From the NCBI RefSeq assembly GCF_028656955.1, contig NZ_JAMDGY010000020.1, positions 186,001 to 250,000 on the forward strand: DNA of 64,000 nt, in the 5' to 3' direction. A program made the position numbers and the translations under genes. Origin of the DNA: Pseudomonas fontis. Its GTDB lineage: Bacteria > Pseudomonadota > Gammaproteobacteria > Pseudomonadales > Pseudomonadaceae. Positions 18,833 to 27,393 of the stretch are shown here, piece after piece. The stretch's first letter is position 1. Every line of letters begins with the position of its first letter. The notes below the pieces were generated by a model. It was not told where the DNA came from. It did no database searches and worked only from the letters and a program-made list of their open reading frames with translations.

Positions 18833-19240
18833 TTACTCTCCGCGCAGGGCTGACACCAGCCCTTTGAATTTACTGTTGAGCAGCGTGAAGCTGGCCTGGA
18901 AGCCCACCGCGTTCTCGGCATAGCTCGATTGCTCAAGCTGGGCATCGACGGTGTTCTGGTCCATCGACGGCTGCATCGGCGTGCGGTACTGCAGGCTCTC
19001 GTCAGCCATGGCCAGGCTTTCAGCCTCGATGTGCCGGTTGTTGGTCCGGTCCAGCGCGAAGTGACCGTTGTTGGTCTTCTGGCTTTGCGCGGCAAGCACC
19101 GAAGAGAAGTCCACGTCCCGCGCCTTGTAGTTCGGCGTGTCGGCGTTGGCGATGTTGTTGGCCAGCACCTCGGCACGCTGGGCGCGGAAGCCCAGGGCTT
19201 TTTCGTGGATGCCGAGCGCTTTGTCGAAACTGATGCTCAT
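18833..19240 (-). CDS. flgB: Flagellar basal-body rod protein FlgB
   Basis: A 135-aa rod subunit, first gene of the flgBCDE operon. It starts MSISFDKALGIHEKALGFRA and has the rod motif EVLANNIANADTPNYKARDV. It is preceded by a sigma-54 promoter at 19289-19304. Confidence 0.97.
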   Translation of the reverse strand: MSISFDKALGIHEKALGFRAQRAEVLANNIANADTPNYKARDVDFSSVLAAQSQKTNNGHFALDRTNNRHIEAESLAMADESLQYRTPMQPSMDQNTVDAQLEQSSYAENAVGFQASFTLLNSKFKGLVSALRGE

Positions 19241-19288
19241 GTCGGGGAAACCTTGAAGGTTGACCAGAGGGTTCGTTGACGGAGATAG

Positions 19289-19304
19289 AGCAATGTCCGT
19301 GCCA
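19289..19304 (-). promoter_or_regulatory. Sigma-54 promoter of flgBCDE
   Basis: Minus-strand TGGCACGGACATTGCT matches the RpoN consensus TGGCACG-N4-TTGCW at every defined position. It lies 49-64 bases upstream of the flgB ATG. FleQ-dependent sigma-54 control of the flgB operon is established in Pseudomonas. Confidence 0.93.
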
Positions 19305-19633
19305 AAATACCAAACCCAATAAAACCGGGGACTTTAGCCGATTGCCGGCAGCGGCAATGCCAGAAAAGCGGCAAAAGGCTTCCGCCTGGCGCCGGCAAAG
19401 CGGCAAGCAACAGGCAAGGATCAGGCACAGCAATGCCAGCTGGCATCCGCCTTGACCGAGATCATCCTTGATAGATTCAGCAAAAAATTGGCGCCAACGA
19501 TTGGTGTCAATTTGATGGCCACTGTTTTACCATCGCCGCGCTTTCTGCGTGGCACTCCGCCATCCAACGTCGCAGCAAGGTCCAGCCACGCATGGAAGCG
19601 ACGAGCCCTCTCAAGCTGTTTAAGGATTGAACC
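19305..19633. other. Intergenic region between flgB promoter and autotransporter gene
   Basis: About 330 non-coding bases separating divergent flgB and the autotransporter. They hold a 10-bp palindrome ttggcgccaa (19490-19499) followed by the partial dyad attggtgtcaat, which could be operator sites. No confident sigma-70 promoter was recognised. Confidence 0.4.
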
Positions 19634-22249
19634 GTGACCCCTGTGATGTTCCGCAAGACCCTGCTCGCCCTGGCCGTAACCGCCACCGCCCTGCCCGCTT
19701 TCGCTGAAACCGTCCAGCTGACCAATGCTGGCTACGTAAGTGAACACCAGACCCACACCGGCAATCTCGAAATCACTGGCTCCTACACCGGCGGTACCGC
19801 TGAAGACGCCATCGAGCTCAACGGCTCCAGCATCGAGAAAGACCTGATCCTCAATGCCACCATCAACAGCACCGGCAACTTTGCCGGCGGTGTCGACATG
19901 GATGTCTGGGAAGGTGGCAACCCATGGACGCCTAACAGCGTCGGCGGCAACGTCATCAACAAGGGCAACATTTCCGCCATCGGTGGCGGCGCCAATGCCC
20001 TGATGATCGACCCGGCGAAAATCGGCGGCAGCGTCATCAACGAAGGCCTGCTCTACGCCGAAGGTGCCCCGCTGATCGACGACGGCGGCCGTGATGTCGC
20101 ACGCGCCCTGGACTTCTCGGGCTCCTCGGTAATTGGCGGCGACCTGGTCAACGCCAGCACCGGCAAGATCATCGCCAAAGGCGAAGATGCCAAGGGCATC
20201 AACCTCGAAGGCGGCACCATCGTCGGCAAGGTCATCAACCGCGGCCTGATCGAAGTCACCGGCAGTGGCGCCACCGCCATCGACGCCACCTCCAGCGGCT
20301 CTGGCCGCTTCACCGACATGGTCGACCTGGCCGGCATCGAGAACCACGGCACCATCATTGCCACCGGTGATGACGCCGAAGGCATCCGTATCGACGGTGC
20401 AAGCTTTACCGGCACCTCCGGCGCACTGCTCAATACCGGCACCATCCGCGCCACCGACGCTGCCATCGTCATTGGCGGCGTCGACTTCGACATGCCAGGC
20501 ACGCAGCCTTGGTTCAAAGAGCACGGTGCCTTCAACATCTTCAACAGCGGCACGATCATCTCCGCAGACGAAGCCATTGACGCTTCGGAAAGCAACCGTC
20601 CGGTCGAGCTGATCCTGCGCAAGGGCAGCGTCATCGTCGGCAACCTGATCGACCTGCGCAATATCGAGCTTGAAGGTGACACCTCCTTCACCGGCACCGA
20701 CAGCCGTGCCGATGGCTACAACATCCGCATGAAAGACAACGGCTGGGTCGATGTCGGCAGCGTCACCGACGACCTGAAAACCACGCTGACGTTTGAAGCG
20801 CCGCACACCAGCATCGACGGCAATATGTACGTCGCGGGCAATTCGGCAGTGGCCCTGAACCTGAGCAGCGCCACCAACGCCAACACACCAGTGCTGAAAA
20901 TCACCGGCACTACCCAGTTCGGTTACGGCGCGCAGGTGCAACTGGCCGCCAAAGGTGCGGACTTCACCGCCAACGGCAGCACCTACAATCTGATCGAAGC
21001 CGGCGAGATCGAGATGCTCAGCGCCGTCGGCGATACCGTCGATCCGTCGATCAAGCTCAACCTGGTCAGCAGCTCGGCATTGCTCAAGATCGACAGCTAC
21101 ACCGTCGACGGCAACAAGGTCGTGGCAACGGTTACCGGCAAGGGCCAGGACGAAATTGACCAGATCATCGGCCAGCACGGCGGTTCGGCCAACAGCCAGA
21201 AAGCCCTGGGCAGCCTGGCCGGCGACTACGTGCTCGGCAAACTGGCCGACCACGATCCGCTCAAGCAAGCCTTCATGAATGCCGGCGAAGCCGACCTGGC
21301 CAAACTGGCCAGCGAACTGACCCCGGAAACCAACGGCGGCGCCACCCAGGCAGCCACCACCAGCCAGACCCTGGTCAGCAATGTCACTGGCAGCCGCACC
21401 AGCTCGCTGCGTGGCGCGTCCTCCGGTGAAGGCCTGGCGGAAACCGGCGTATGGGTACAGACGCTGTACAGCGACGCCTCCCAGGACCTGCGTGACGGTG
21501 TTGCCGGCTACAACGCCTACAGCCGCGGCATCGCGGTCGGCGCTGATGGCAAGCTCAACGACAACCTGACCCTGGGCCTGGCGTACAGCTTCATCAACAC
21601 CGACGTCAACGGCAAAAGCGGCAACAACACTGAAGTCGACAGCCATGCGTTCACGCTGTACGGCGGGTTCGAGGAAGGCAACTACTTCGTCGATGCCAGC
21701 CTGACTTACGGCGTCAACGACAACGACAGCAAGCGCTCCATTGCCGGCACCCAGGCCAAGGCAAGCTATGACAGCGACCTGCTGGGCTTGAACCTGATCG
21801 GTGGCTACACCTACCAGATCAACCCTCAGGTACTGGTCGAACCGCGCGTGGCGGCACGCTACAGCCTGGTCAACATCGACGGCTACCGCGAGAAAGGTTC
21901 TTCGGCAGCGCTGAAAGTTGAAGACCAGCGTTATGAAGCAATCGAGCTGGGCGCCGGTGTACGTGTTGCAGGCAGCTTCCCGCTGGGCGCTGGCATCCTG
22001 GAACCACAAGCCAAGCTGATGGCCTTCCACGACTTCGCGGCTGATGAAGCGAAGAGCACCTCGACCTTCCTGCTCGGCAGCACGCCGTTCGTCACCAGCG
22101 GTGCCAAGGCCGCACGCAACAGCTACGAAGCCGGCGTGGGTGCCGACTACAAGCTGGGCGCAGTGACCCTGGGCGTCAACTACGACTACATTGGCAAGTC
22201 GGGCTTCGATGCCGACGTGTTCTCGGCCAAGGTCCGTTACGACTTCTGA
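19634..22249 (+). CDS. Classical (type Va) autotransporter, 871 aa
   Basis: The signal peptide MFRKTLLALAVTATALPAFA is followed by a passenger of about 560 residues. The passenger is rich in short Gly/Asn/Ile repeats (GGNVINKGNISAIGG, GGSVINEGLLYAEG, ALLNTGTIRATDAAI) typical of a right-handed beta-helix. The last 280 residues are an autotransporter beta-barrel (from GVWVQTLYSDASQDLRDGVA, ending FSAKVRYDF with the terminal aromatic). A GTG start at 19634 has AAGGA 7 bases upstream; an ATG four codons later would also work. No serine-protease or lipase motif was seen. It lies between cheR and flgB, a place normally held only by chemotaxis and flagellar genes; it looks like an inserted surface-protein gene. 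Confidence 0.9.
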   Translation: MTPVMFRKTLLALAVTATALPAFAETVQLTNAGYVSEHQTHTGNLEITGSYTGGTAEDAIELNGSSIEKDLILNATINSTGNFAGGVDMDVWEGGNPWTPNSVGGNVINKGNISAIGGGANALMIDPAKIGGSVINEGLLYAEGAPLIDDGGRDVARALDFSGSSVIGGDLVNASTGKIIAKGEDAKGINLEGGTIVGKVINRGLIEVTGSGATAIDATSSGSGRFTDMVDLAGIENHGTIIATGDDAEGIRIDGASFTGTSGALLNTGTIRATDAAIVIGGVDFDMPGTQPWFKEHGAFNIFNSGTIISADEAIDASESNRPVELILRKGSVIVGNLIDLRNIELEGDTSFTGTDSRADGYNIRMKDNGWVDVGSVTDDLKTTLTFEAPHTSIDGNMYVAGNSAVALNLSSATNANTPVLKITGTTQFGYGAQVQLAAKGADFTANGSTYNLIEAGEIEMLSAVGDTVDPSIKLNLVSSSALLKIDSYTVDGNKVVATVTGKGQDEIDQIIGQHGGSANSQKALGSLAGDYVLGKLADHDPLKQAFMNAGEADLAKLASELTPETNGGATQAATTSQTLVSNVTGSRTSSLRGASSGEGLAETGVWVQTLYSDASQDLRDGVAGYNAYSRGIAVGADGKLNDNLTLGLAYSFINTDVNGKSGNNTEVDSHAFTLYGGFEEGNYFVDASLTYGVNDNDSKRSIAGTQAKASYDSDLLGLNLIGGYTYQINPQVLVEPRVAARYSLVNIDGYREKGSSAALKVEDQRYEAIELGAGVRVAGSFPLGAGILEPQAKLMAFHDFAADEAKSTSTFLLGSTPFVTSGAKAARNSYEAGVGADYKLGAVTLGVNYDYIGKSGFDADVFSAKVRYDF

Positions 22250-22261
22250 TCGAGCGTAGGT

Positions 22262-22325
22262 CGATCGCGGGACTAGCCCGCTCCCACAGGGATTGCTGTA
22301 CCCCTGTGGGAGTACAGGCGCGATA
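22262..22325. repeat. REP-like inverted repeat pair
   Basis: Contains tcgcgggactagcccgctcc followed by cacaggg, a short spacer and the inverted counterpart ccctgtgggag, the pattern of P. putida-type REP elements placed after convergent gene ends. Here it lies 12 bases after the autotransporter stop. Confidence 0.65.
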
Positions 22326-22362
22326 GCTTGATTCCCCCGCGATGCAGTTGAAAGCGCAAATG

Positions 22363-22397
22363 AAAAGGCCGGTGTCCTTGGACACCGGCCTTTTTTT
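22363..22397. terminator. Bidirectional terminator between autotransporter and cheR
   Basis: The stem AAGGCCGGTGTCC / GGACACCGGCCTT with a two-base loop is flanked by A4 on the left and T8 on the right, so it can stop both the plus-strand autotransporter transcript and the minus-strand cheV-cheR transcript. Confidence 0.9.
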
Positions 22398-22409
22398 CAT
22401 CCTGCCAGC

Positions 22410-23237
22410 CTACTTGGCCTGGTAGATGATGCCTGGGCTGCACTGGACCATCTGGTAGTGGTCCGGCAAACCGTTGAGCGCTTCCGAAGCGCCCAGGAAC
22501 AGATAGCCACCGGGCTTGAGCGTGCTGTGAATGCGCAACAGGATGTCCTTCTTGACCTGGGCCGAGAAGTAGATCAGCACGTTGCGGCAGAACACGATGT
22601 CGAACTTGCCCAAGGCGGCGTAGCTGTCGAGCAGGTTGAACGAACGGAATTCAACCCGGCTACGGATCGGCATCTTGACCGCCCAGCGCCCCGGCCCTTT
22701 CGGGTCGAAGTAACGTTGCAGGCGCTCCGGCGACAGGCCACGGGCAATCGCCAGGCTGTCGTACTCGCCGGTCTTGCAGTTGGCCAGCATCGAACCCGAA
22801 AGATCAGTAGCAACGATCTGCGCGCCCATCTTCAACTGGCCGATGTTGCTGCGTTCGAACTCGTCGATGGCCATCGAAATCGAATACGGTTCCTGCCCCG
22901 ACGAACAGGCCGCCGACCAGATGCGCAGACGCTGGCCTGGGTTGGCCTTGATCTGCTCGGGCAATACCTTGTTCTTCAGCACCTCAAACGGATAGGTGTC
23001 ACGAAACCACAGGGTTTCGTTGGTAGTCATGGCATCCACGACCATCTCGCGCAGACCACTGCGCGGCTGACTCTGGATACGCTGCACCAACTCGCTCAAC
23101 GACTTGATGCCTTGCTGCTCCATCAGCTTGTTGAGACGGCTGGAAACCAGGTACTGCTTATTTTCGCCCAGCAGGATGCCACAGGCTTTTTCCAGGAAGA
23201 CCCGGAACTGTTCGAAATCCAAATTACCCGTAGACAA
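22410..23237 (-). CDS. cheR: Chemotaxis protein methyltransferase CheR
   Basis: A 275-aa SAM-dependent methyltransferase that methylates glutamates of chemoreceptors. An N-terminal helical domain (about 1-80) is followed by RIWSAACSSGQEPYSISM (SAM-binding), IVATDLSGSML and FDIVFCRNVLIYFS. The best start is TTG (23237) with AAGAGG 8 bases upstream; it gives MSTGNLDFEQFRVFLEKACG. It is downstream of cheV in the same direction. Confidence 0.96.
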   Translation of the reverse strand: MSTGNLDFEQFRVFLEKACGILLGENKQYLVSSRLNKLMEQQGIKSLSELVQRIQSQPRSGLREMVVDAMTTNETLWFRDTYPFEVLKNKVLPEQIKANPGQRLRIWSAACSSGQEPYSISMAIDEFERSNIGQLKMGAQIVATDLSGSMLANCKTGEYDSLAIARGLSPERLQRYFDPKGPGRWAVKMPIRSRVEFRSFNLLDSYAALGKFDIVFCRNVLIYFSAQVKKDILLRIHSTLKPGGYLFLGASEALNGLPDHYQMVQCSPGIIYQAK

Positions 23238-23288
23238 AGATGCCGCCTCTTAAATCATGTGTAACGCCAGGGGCAAAGCCCCGGGCCG

Positions 23289-24218
23289 TTAGTGTGTCGC
23301 CTTGATCCGGTCGACCACCCGCTGGGCCAGGTCATCCGGTTTGAACTTGGCGAGGAAGTCGTCTGCACCGACCTTTTTGACCATCGCCTGGTTGAATACC
23401 CCGGACAACGAAGTATGCAGGATGATGTGCAGCTTTTGCATGCGCGGGTCGCTGCGGATCTCTGCGGTCAAGGTGTAGCCGTCCATCTCCGGCATCTCGA
23501 TGTCGGAAATCATCATGAGGAACTCTTCCTCCGGACGCTTGCCCTCATCCACCAGCTTGCGCAGGTATTCGAGCGCCTGGCGGCCATCGTTGAGCGCCAC
23601 CACCTCGACCCCTACCGTTTGCAGGCAACGGCTGACCTGCTTGCGCGCCACCGAGGAGTCATCCACGGTCAGCACCCGCAGCAGCACGGCCTTGTCCTGC
23701 ACCTCGGCATCGACCACACCGGCCGAGATCGACTCGGAGGTCGGCGCCACTTCGGCGAGGACTTTCTCCACGTCGATGATTTCAACCATCTTGTTGTCAA
23801 CCCGGGTCACTGCCGTCAGGTAGTGATCACGCCCGGTGCCCCTGGGTGGCGGATGGATCTCCTCCCAGTTCATGTTGACGATGCGCTCCACCGAGTGCAC
23901 CAGGAAACCCTGGGTCTTGGTGTTGTACTCGGTGATGATGACGAAACTCTTGCTGGAGTCTTCACTCAGACCGGGTAGCCCGGTCGCCATCGCCAGATCC
24001 AGGATCGGGATGGTTGCCCCGCGAATATTTGCAACACCGCGCACTACAGGGTTGGACTTGGGCATGATGGTCAGGTTCGGGCACTGCAGCACCTCCCGCA
24101 CCTTGAACACGTTGATCCCGTAGAGCTGGTCGCCATTGAGGCGGAACAACAGCAGTTCGAGACGGTTTTGCCCTACCAGTTGCGTGCGCTGGTTCACTGA
24201 ATCCATTACACCAGCCAT
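23289..24218 (-). CDS. cheV: Chemotaxis coupling protein CheV
   Basis: A 309-aa fusion of a CheW-like adaptor and a response-regulator receiver. The CheW part (about 1-165) includes ELLLFRLNGDQLYGINVFKV and GVANIRGATIPILDLAMATG. The receiver (about 180-305) has VLTVDDSS, MISDIEMPEMDGY with the phospho-accepting Asp, LHTSLSG and the conserved Lys in FLAKFKPDD. The ATG at 24218 follows GAAGGAG at good spacing; longer readings overlap flgA. It diverges from flgA with only 67 bases between. Confidence 0.96.
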   Translation of the reverse strand: MAGVMDSVNQRTQLVGQNRLELLLFRLNGDQLYGINVFKVREVLQCPNLTIMPKSNPVVRGVANIRGATIPILDLAMATGLPGLSEDSSKSFVIITEYNTKTQGFLVHSVERIVNMNWEEIHPPPRGTGRDHYLTAVTRVDNKMVEIIDVEKVLAEVAPTSESISAGVVDAEVQDKAVLLRVLTVDDSSVARKQVSRCLQTVGVEVVALNDGRQALEYLRKLVDEGKRPEEEFLMMISDIEMPEMDGYTLTAEIRSDPRMQKLHIILHTSLSGVFNQAMVKKVGADDFLAKFKPDDLAQRVVDRIKATH

Positions 24219-24258
24219 GCCAGACTCCTTCACCAAAGCTTGGGCCTTCGTACCCAGT

Positions 24259-24274
24259 CGGCACGCGCCTTGCT
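24259..24274 (+). promoter_or_regulatory. Sigma-54-like promoter immediately upstream of flgA
   Basis: CGGCACGCGCCTTGCT matches the RpoN consensus except for the first T, with correct spacing. The -12 element ends only 12 bases before the flgA ATG, so the predicted transcript would start at or next to the start codon. It is either a leaderless promoter or a chance match. Confidence 0.5.
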
Positions 24275-24285
24275 TTTTTAACTGT

Positions 24286-25038
24286 ATGAACACGAAAACG
24301 ACATTTTTCCGACGCCTGACCTGCCTACCCGGCTTCCTTGCTGCGCTGTGCCTGCTGTTGGCCCCTGGCGTTCGAACACTGGCTGACGCTTTTACCTTGC
24401 CTGAACAGCTTATCGGTGTCACCCAGGGGTTTCTTGAATTCACCGTAGAGGACTATCTGGCAACCAGCCAGACCGAAGGCCGCTACGAGATCCAGGTCAA
24501 CAGCCTCGATCCACGCTTGCGCATGCCGCTGTGCGACCAGCAATTGGGGGCCTCGCTGGAGAGTCCGGCACAACCTCTGGGCCGGGTTACCGTGCGGGTC
24601 CGTTGCGACGGCAGCTCTCCATGGACGGTGTTCGTGCCCGCCCAGGTACGTCTTTTTCGAAATATTGTCACGGTCACCCGCCCGCTCAAGCGTGAAAGCA
24701 TCGTCGGCGAGCAGGACGTAGGCCTGCGCGAGCGCGATGTAGGCCTGCTCAACCAGGGCTATCTGACATCACTGGACCAGGCCATCGGGCAGAAAGTAAT
24801 CCGACCAACGGTCATCGACCAAGTGCTGACACCCGCGCACCTCGAACAGGCCGAAGTCATCCGCAAAGGCGACCACGTGGTCATCACGGCCCGCAGCGGC
24901 ACACTCAGCGTGCGCATGCCCGGCGAGGCCCTGAGCAAGGGCGGCCTGAGCGAGCAGATCCGCGTGCGCAACCTGAACTCCAAACGAGTGGTCAAGGCCA
25001 GGGTAACCGGGCCGGGGCAGGTAGAAGTTGCGATGTGA
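24286..25038 (+). CDS. flgA: Flagellar P-ring assembly chaperone FlgA
   Basis: A 250-aa periplasmic chaperone for the FlgI P-ring. N-terminal signal peptide (MNTKTTFFRRLT followed by a hydrophobic stretch to GVRTLADA). The SAF/FlgA C-terminal domain includes LRERDVGLLNQGYLTS, QAIGQKVIRPTVIDQVL and IRKGDHVVITARSG, ending VKARVTGPGQVEV. The ATG at 24286 is the only start that keeps the signal peptide; it lacks a Shine-Dalgarno sequence and lies just after the sigma-54-like element. Confidence 0.95.
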   Translation: MNTKTTFFRRLTCLPGFLAALCLLLAPGVRTLADAFTLPEQLIGVTQGFLEFTVEDYLATSQTEGRYEIQVNSLDPRLRMPLCDQQLGASLESPAQPLGRVTVRVRCDGSSPWTVFVPAQVRLFRNIVTVTRPLKRESIVGEQDVGLRERDVGLLNQGYLTSLDQAIGQKVIRPTVIDQVLTPAHLEQAEVIRKGDHVVITARSGTLSVRMPGEALSKGGLSEQIRVRNLNSKRVVKARVTGPGQVEVAM

Positions 25039-25141
25039 CAATAGAAGGCAATGAAAACTAGCGATCAGGGGGCGCTTTTCCTAAACTGTGTCCCAGTTGG
25101 GGCCATTGGGCTTGCGGCGCATGCAACGGTGCATTTGCGCC

Positions 25142-25168
25142 TAAAGTTTCTTTCGGGTTGGCCGAAAA
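25142..25168 (+). promoter_or_regulatory. FliA (sigma-28) promoter of flgM
   Basis: TAAAGTTT, an 11-base spacer, then GCCGAAAA: close to the sigma-28 consensus TAAAGTTT-N11-GCCGATAA, with one difference in the -10. It lies 38 bases upstream of the flgM ATG. FliA-driven flgM closes the FlgM/FliA feedback loop. Confidence 0.93.
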
Positions 25169-25205
25169 CAAGGCAAGCGTCCAAACACCCAGAGGTTTTC
25201 TGATC

Positions 25206-25523
25206 ATGGTCATCGACTTCAGTCGTTTGAATAATTCCCCGTCCGTGACGGGCGGTGTCCGCACCGGCAGCACCAAGGACGGCGCCAACAGCGTCGAGCC
25301 GGAGGCTGCCAGCACTACGACCGGCACCCGCCAGAGCGGCGAAACCGTACACCTGAGCCACGAGGCCCAGCAGTTGCAACAGGTCAGCGACAAGCTGCGC
25401 GACCAGCCAGTCGTCAACAGCGCCCGTGTGGCCGAGTTGAAGCAGGCTATCGCCGACGGCAGCTATCAGGTCGATAGCGCGCGCGTTGCCAGCAAACTGC
25501 TTAATTTCGAAGACCAGCGCTAG
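25206..25523 (+). CDS. flgM: Anti-sigma-28 factor FlgM
   Basis: A 105-aa inhibitor that holds FliA until it is exported through the finished hook. Starts [17 protein letters not shown]. The C-terminal half ([49 protein letters not shown]) is the FliA-binding part. The ATG at 25206 is chosen because an upstream start would lie inside the promoter. Followed by flgN after 46 bases. Confidence 0.95.
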   Translation: MVIDFSRLNNSPSVTGGVRTGSTKDGANSVEPEAASTTTGTRQSGETVHLSHEAQQLQQVSDKLRDQPVVNSARVAELKQAIADGSYQVDSARVASKLLNFEDQR

Positions 25524-25569
25524 CCCACTGGCGCGCTGACTTCAGGACGCTAGAGACCAAGAGCCAGCC

Positions 25570-26037
25570 ATGCACGACACTACTCTGCTGCAACTGATCG
25601 AACACGATATTGCGCCAGCGCAACAACTGCTGGAATTGCTTCGGGAAGAGTCCATCGCGCTCAACGGCCGGGACCTGCCTCTGCTGGAAAATATCCTGGC
25701 ACACAAGCAATCGCTGATCGTCCTGCTCGATCAACAGGGTCGTCGTCGTAGCGAGCTGCTCGCCAGCCTTGGCTACAGCCCGGACCGCAGCGGTTTCGAG
25801 GCATTGGCCAGCGAATCACACCTGGGCCCGCAACTGCTGGAACAGCTTGAAGTCCTGGCCACCTTGATGGCCGACTGTCAGACCGTGAATGAACACAACG
25901 GTCGCCTGATCCAGCTGCAGCAGAGCTCCACGGCCAACCAGATCAAGATCCTGCAGGGTGGCGAAGCGCCCACTCTCTACGACAGCCGTGGCACCACCTC
26001 GCCGCTCGCCCAGAATCGCGCACTCAGCCAGGCGTGA
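25570..26037 (+). CDS. flgN: Flagella synthesis chaperone FlgN
   Basis: A 155-aa, mostly helical cytoplasmic export chaperone for the hook-junction proteins FlgK and FlgL. It matches the Pseudomonas FlgN pattern (LLQLIEHDIAPAQQLLELLR, LPLLENILAHKQSLIVLLDQ, VNEHNGRLIQLQQSSTANQI). Co-directional with flgM, as in other Pseudomonas. Confidence 0.92.
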   Translation: MHDTTLLQLIEHDIAPAQQLLELLREESIALNGRDLPLLENILAHKQSLIVLLDQQGRRRSELLASLGYSPDRSGFEALASESHLGPQLLEQLEVLATLMADCQTVNEHNGRLIQLQQSSTANQIKILQGGEAPTLYDSRGTTSPLAQNRALSQA

Positions 26038-26115
26038 TCCTCTATCAAGACACGGAACATGCTGGCAGAATGCTGGCAATTGCGTGTGTCGTTTTTGCCT
26101 GGAGATTCATCAACC

Positions 26116-26862
26116 GTGTTCAATGACGTAGAAGCTCCGCAGCCTCCGAAGGTTTTTGAAACCCCTTTGGAAATTGCCGCCAACTTGCGGACGCTGCTAG
26201 AGAGCCATGATCCGCTGATCATCACCTTCCATGAACGTAGCCAGCGCTTCCAGAGCTACGTGGTTGAAGTGGACCGTGACAGCAACAGCTTTGCGCTCGA
26301 TGAAATGATCCCCCGTGATGGTGAGAAGTACCTTGAGAACGGTGAGCCGTTCCGCATTGAAGGCTTCCACGACGGGGTGAGAATCGCCTGGGAGTACGAC
26401 CAGCCGATGACCATCAGCACCAGTGCCGATGGCACTCGTTGCTACCGTGGCGTGCTGCCGCAATCCATCACCTACCACCAGCGCCGCAATGCCTTCCGTG
26501 CCGCGCTCAAGCTGACCCAACTGGTGGATGTGTTCTTTGATGGTGAAAAGCTCAAGGGCTCCGGCGCGCTCAGGGGCAAGCTGCTGGATATTTCCGCTAC
26601 CGGCTGCAAGCTGCGCTTTGAAGGCGATGTAGAAGAACGCCTGCAACTGGGCCAGGTGTACGAGAAGTTCAAGGCCGGCGGACAGCTGGGCCTGGTCGAT
26701 GTGATGGTGGAGTTACGTCACCTGCACTTCGAAGAGCGCTTGAACGCTACCTTTGCCGGGATACGCTTCCACAACCTGAACGGGCAAATGCAGCGCAAGA
26801 TCGAGAGTTTTGTGTACCAGCTGCAACGTGAAGCGCGACGCTTCGACAAAGACGACTACTGA
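26116..26862 (+). CDS. ycgR: Flagellar brake protein YcgR (PilZ domain, c-di-GMP binding)
   Basis: A 248-aa protein with the N-terminal YcgR domain (about 15-110, [20 protein letters not shown]) and a C-terminal PilZ domain. The PilZ c-di-GMP motifs are visible: RRNAFR (RxxxR) and DISATGCK (D/NxSxxG). When bound to c-di-GMP, YcgR slows or biases the motor. The start is taken as GTG (26116; [12 protein letters not shown]) with GGAG upstream. Its 3' end is copied in the tandem duplication that follows. Confidence 0.93.
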   Translation: MFNDVEAPQPPKVFETPLEIAANLRTLLESHDPLIITFHERSQRFQSYVVEVDRDSNSFALDEMIPRDGEKYLENGEPFRIEGFHDGVRIAWEYDQPMTISTSADGTRCYRGVLPQSITYHQRRNAFRAALKLTQLVDVFFDGEKLKGSGALRGKLLDISATGCKLRFEGDVEERLQLGQVYEKFKAGGQLGLVDVMVELRHLHFEERLNATFAGIRFHNLNGQMQRKIESFVYQLQREARRFDKDDY

Positions 26863-26880
26863 GTTCGGCTTCAGGGCCTC

Positions 26881-26965
26881 ATCGCCGGCAAGGCCGGCTC
26901 CCACAGTGATGCCATGGCATCAATTGCCTTGCATGACACCTGTGGGAGCTGGCCTTGCCAGCGAT
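26881..26965. repeat. REP doublet, copy 1
   Basis: Two inverted arms, atcgccggcaaggccggctc then ccacag, and ctgtgggagctggccttgcc followed by agcgat, separated by about 35 bases. This is the arrangement of Pseudomonas REP elements between converging genes. It may help terminate ycgR or protect its mRNA. Confidence 0.75.
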
Positions 26966-26985
26966 GGGCCGCACAGCGGCCCCAG

Positions 26986-27210
26986 TTACATCTGATTCGG
27001 CTTCACCGGCTCTCTCCGCCTCGGTATCCTCGCCACCCACCGGCGCCTGCATCTGATCTTTCACCACCTGCTCGTCGACCCGAGGATCCAGCGCTGCCGC
27101 CAACGGCGAGTTGGCCGCCGGCATCGCCACGTGGTGCAACGGTGCATCGTCGACCTGATGCAGGCGGGTTACGGCTTTCGGGCGGATCCGCCACACCAGT
27201 ACCAAGGCAA
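26986..27210 (-). pseudogene. Relic of the MFS transporter 3' end (duplicated fragment)
   Basis: Homologous to the last 75 or so codons of the intact MFS gene, including its TAA stop (26986), but cut at 27210 and carrying a 20-base internal deletion that breaks the frame. It has no start and is a by-product of the tandem duplication. Confidence 0.85.
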
Positions 27211-27270
27211 GAGAGTTTTGTGCACCAGCCGCAACGTGAAACGCGACGCTTCGACAAAGGCGACTACTGA
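27211..27270 (+). pseudogene. Relic of the ycgR 3' end (duplicated fragment)
   Basis: Sixty bases nearly identical to the ycgR terminus (27211-27270 versus 26803-26862), with several substitutions, ending at the duplicate TGA. An apparent 118-codon frame running through it from 26914 is a chance fusion across the duplication and is not called. Confidence 0.85.
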
Positions 27271-27288
27271 GTTCGGCTTCAGGGCCTC

Positions 27289-27373
27289 ATCGCCGGCAAG
27301 GCCGGCTCCCACAGTGATGCCATGGCATCAATTGCCTTGCATGACACCTGTGGGAGCTGGCCTTGCCAGCGAT
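27289..27373. repeat. REP doublet, copy 2
   Basis: Second copy of the REP pair, exactly 408 bases from the first and essentially identical; now lies 20 bases beyond the intact MFS gene stop. Confidence 0.75.
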
Positions 27374-27393
27374 GGGCCGCACAGCGGCCCCAG

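Noticed and set aside
19421..22030. 869-codon minus-strand open frame opposite the autotransporter
   Set aside because: The plus strand encodes a signal peptide, beta-helix and barrel with a good start. The antisense product is a Gly/Ala/Val/Asp-rich shadow without domains.
26914..27270. 118-codon frame crossing the duplication
   Set aside because: It runs antisense through the MFS relic and into the ycgR relic. It is a chance fusion made by the duplication junction.
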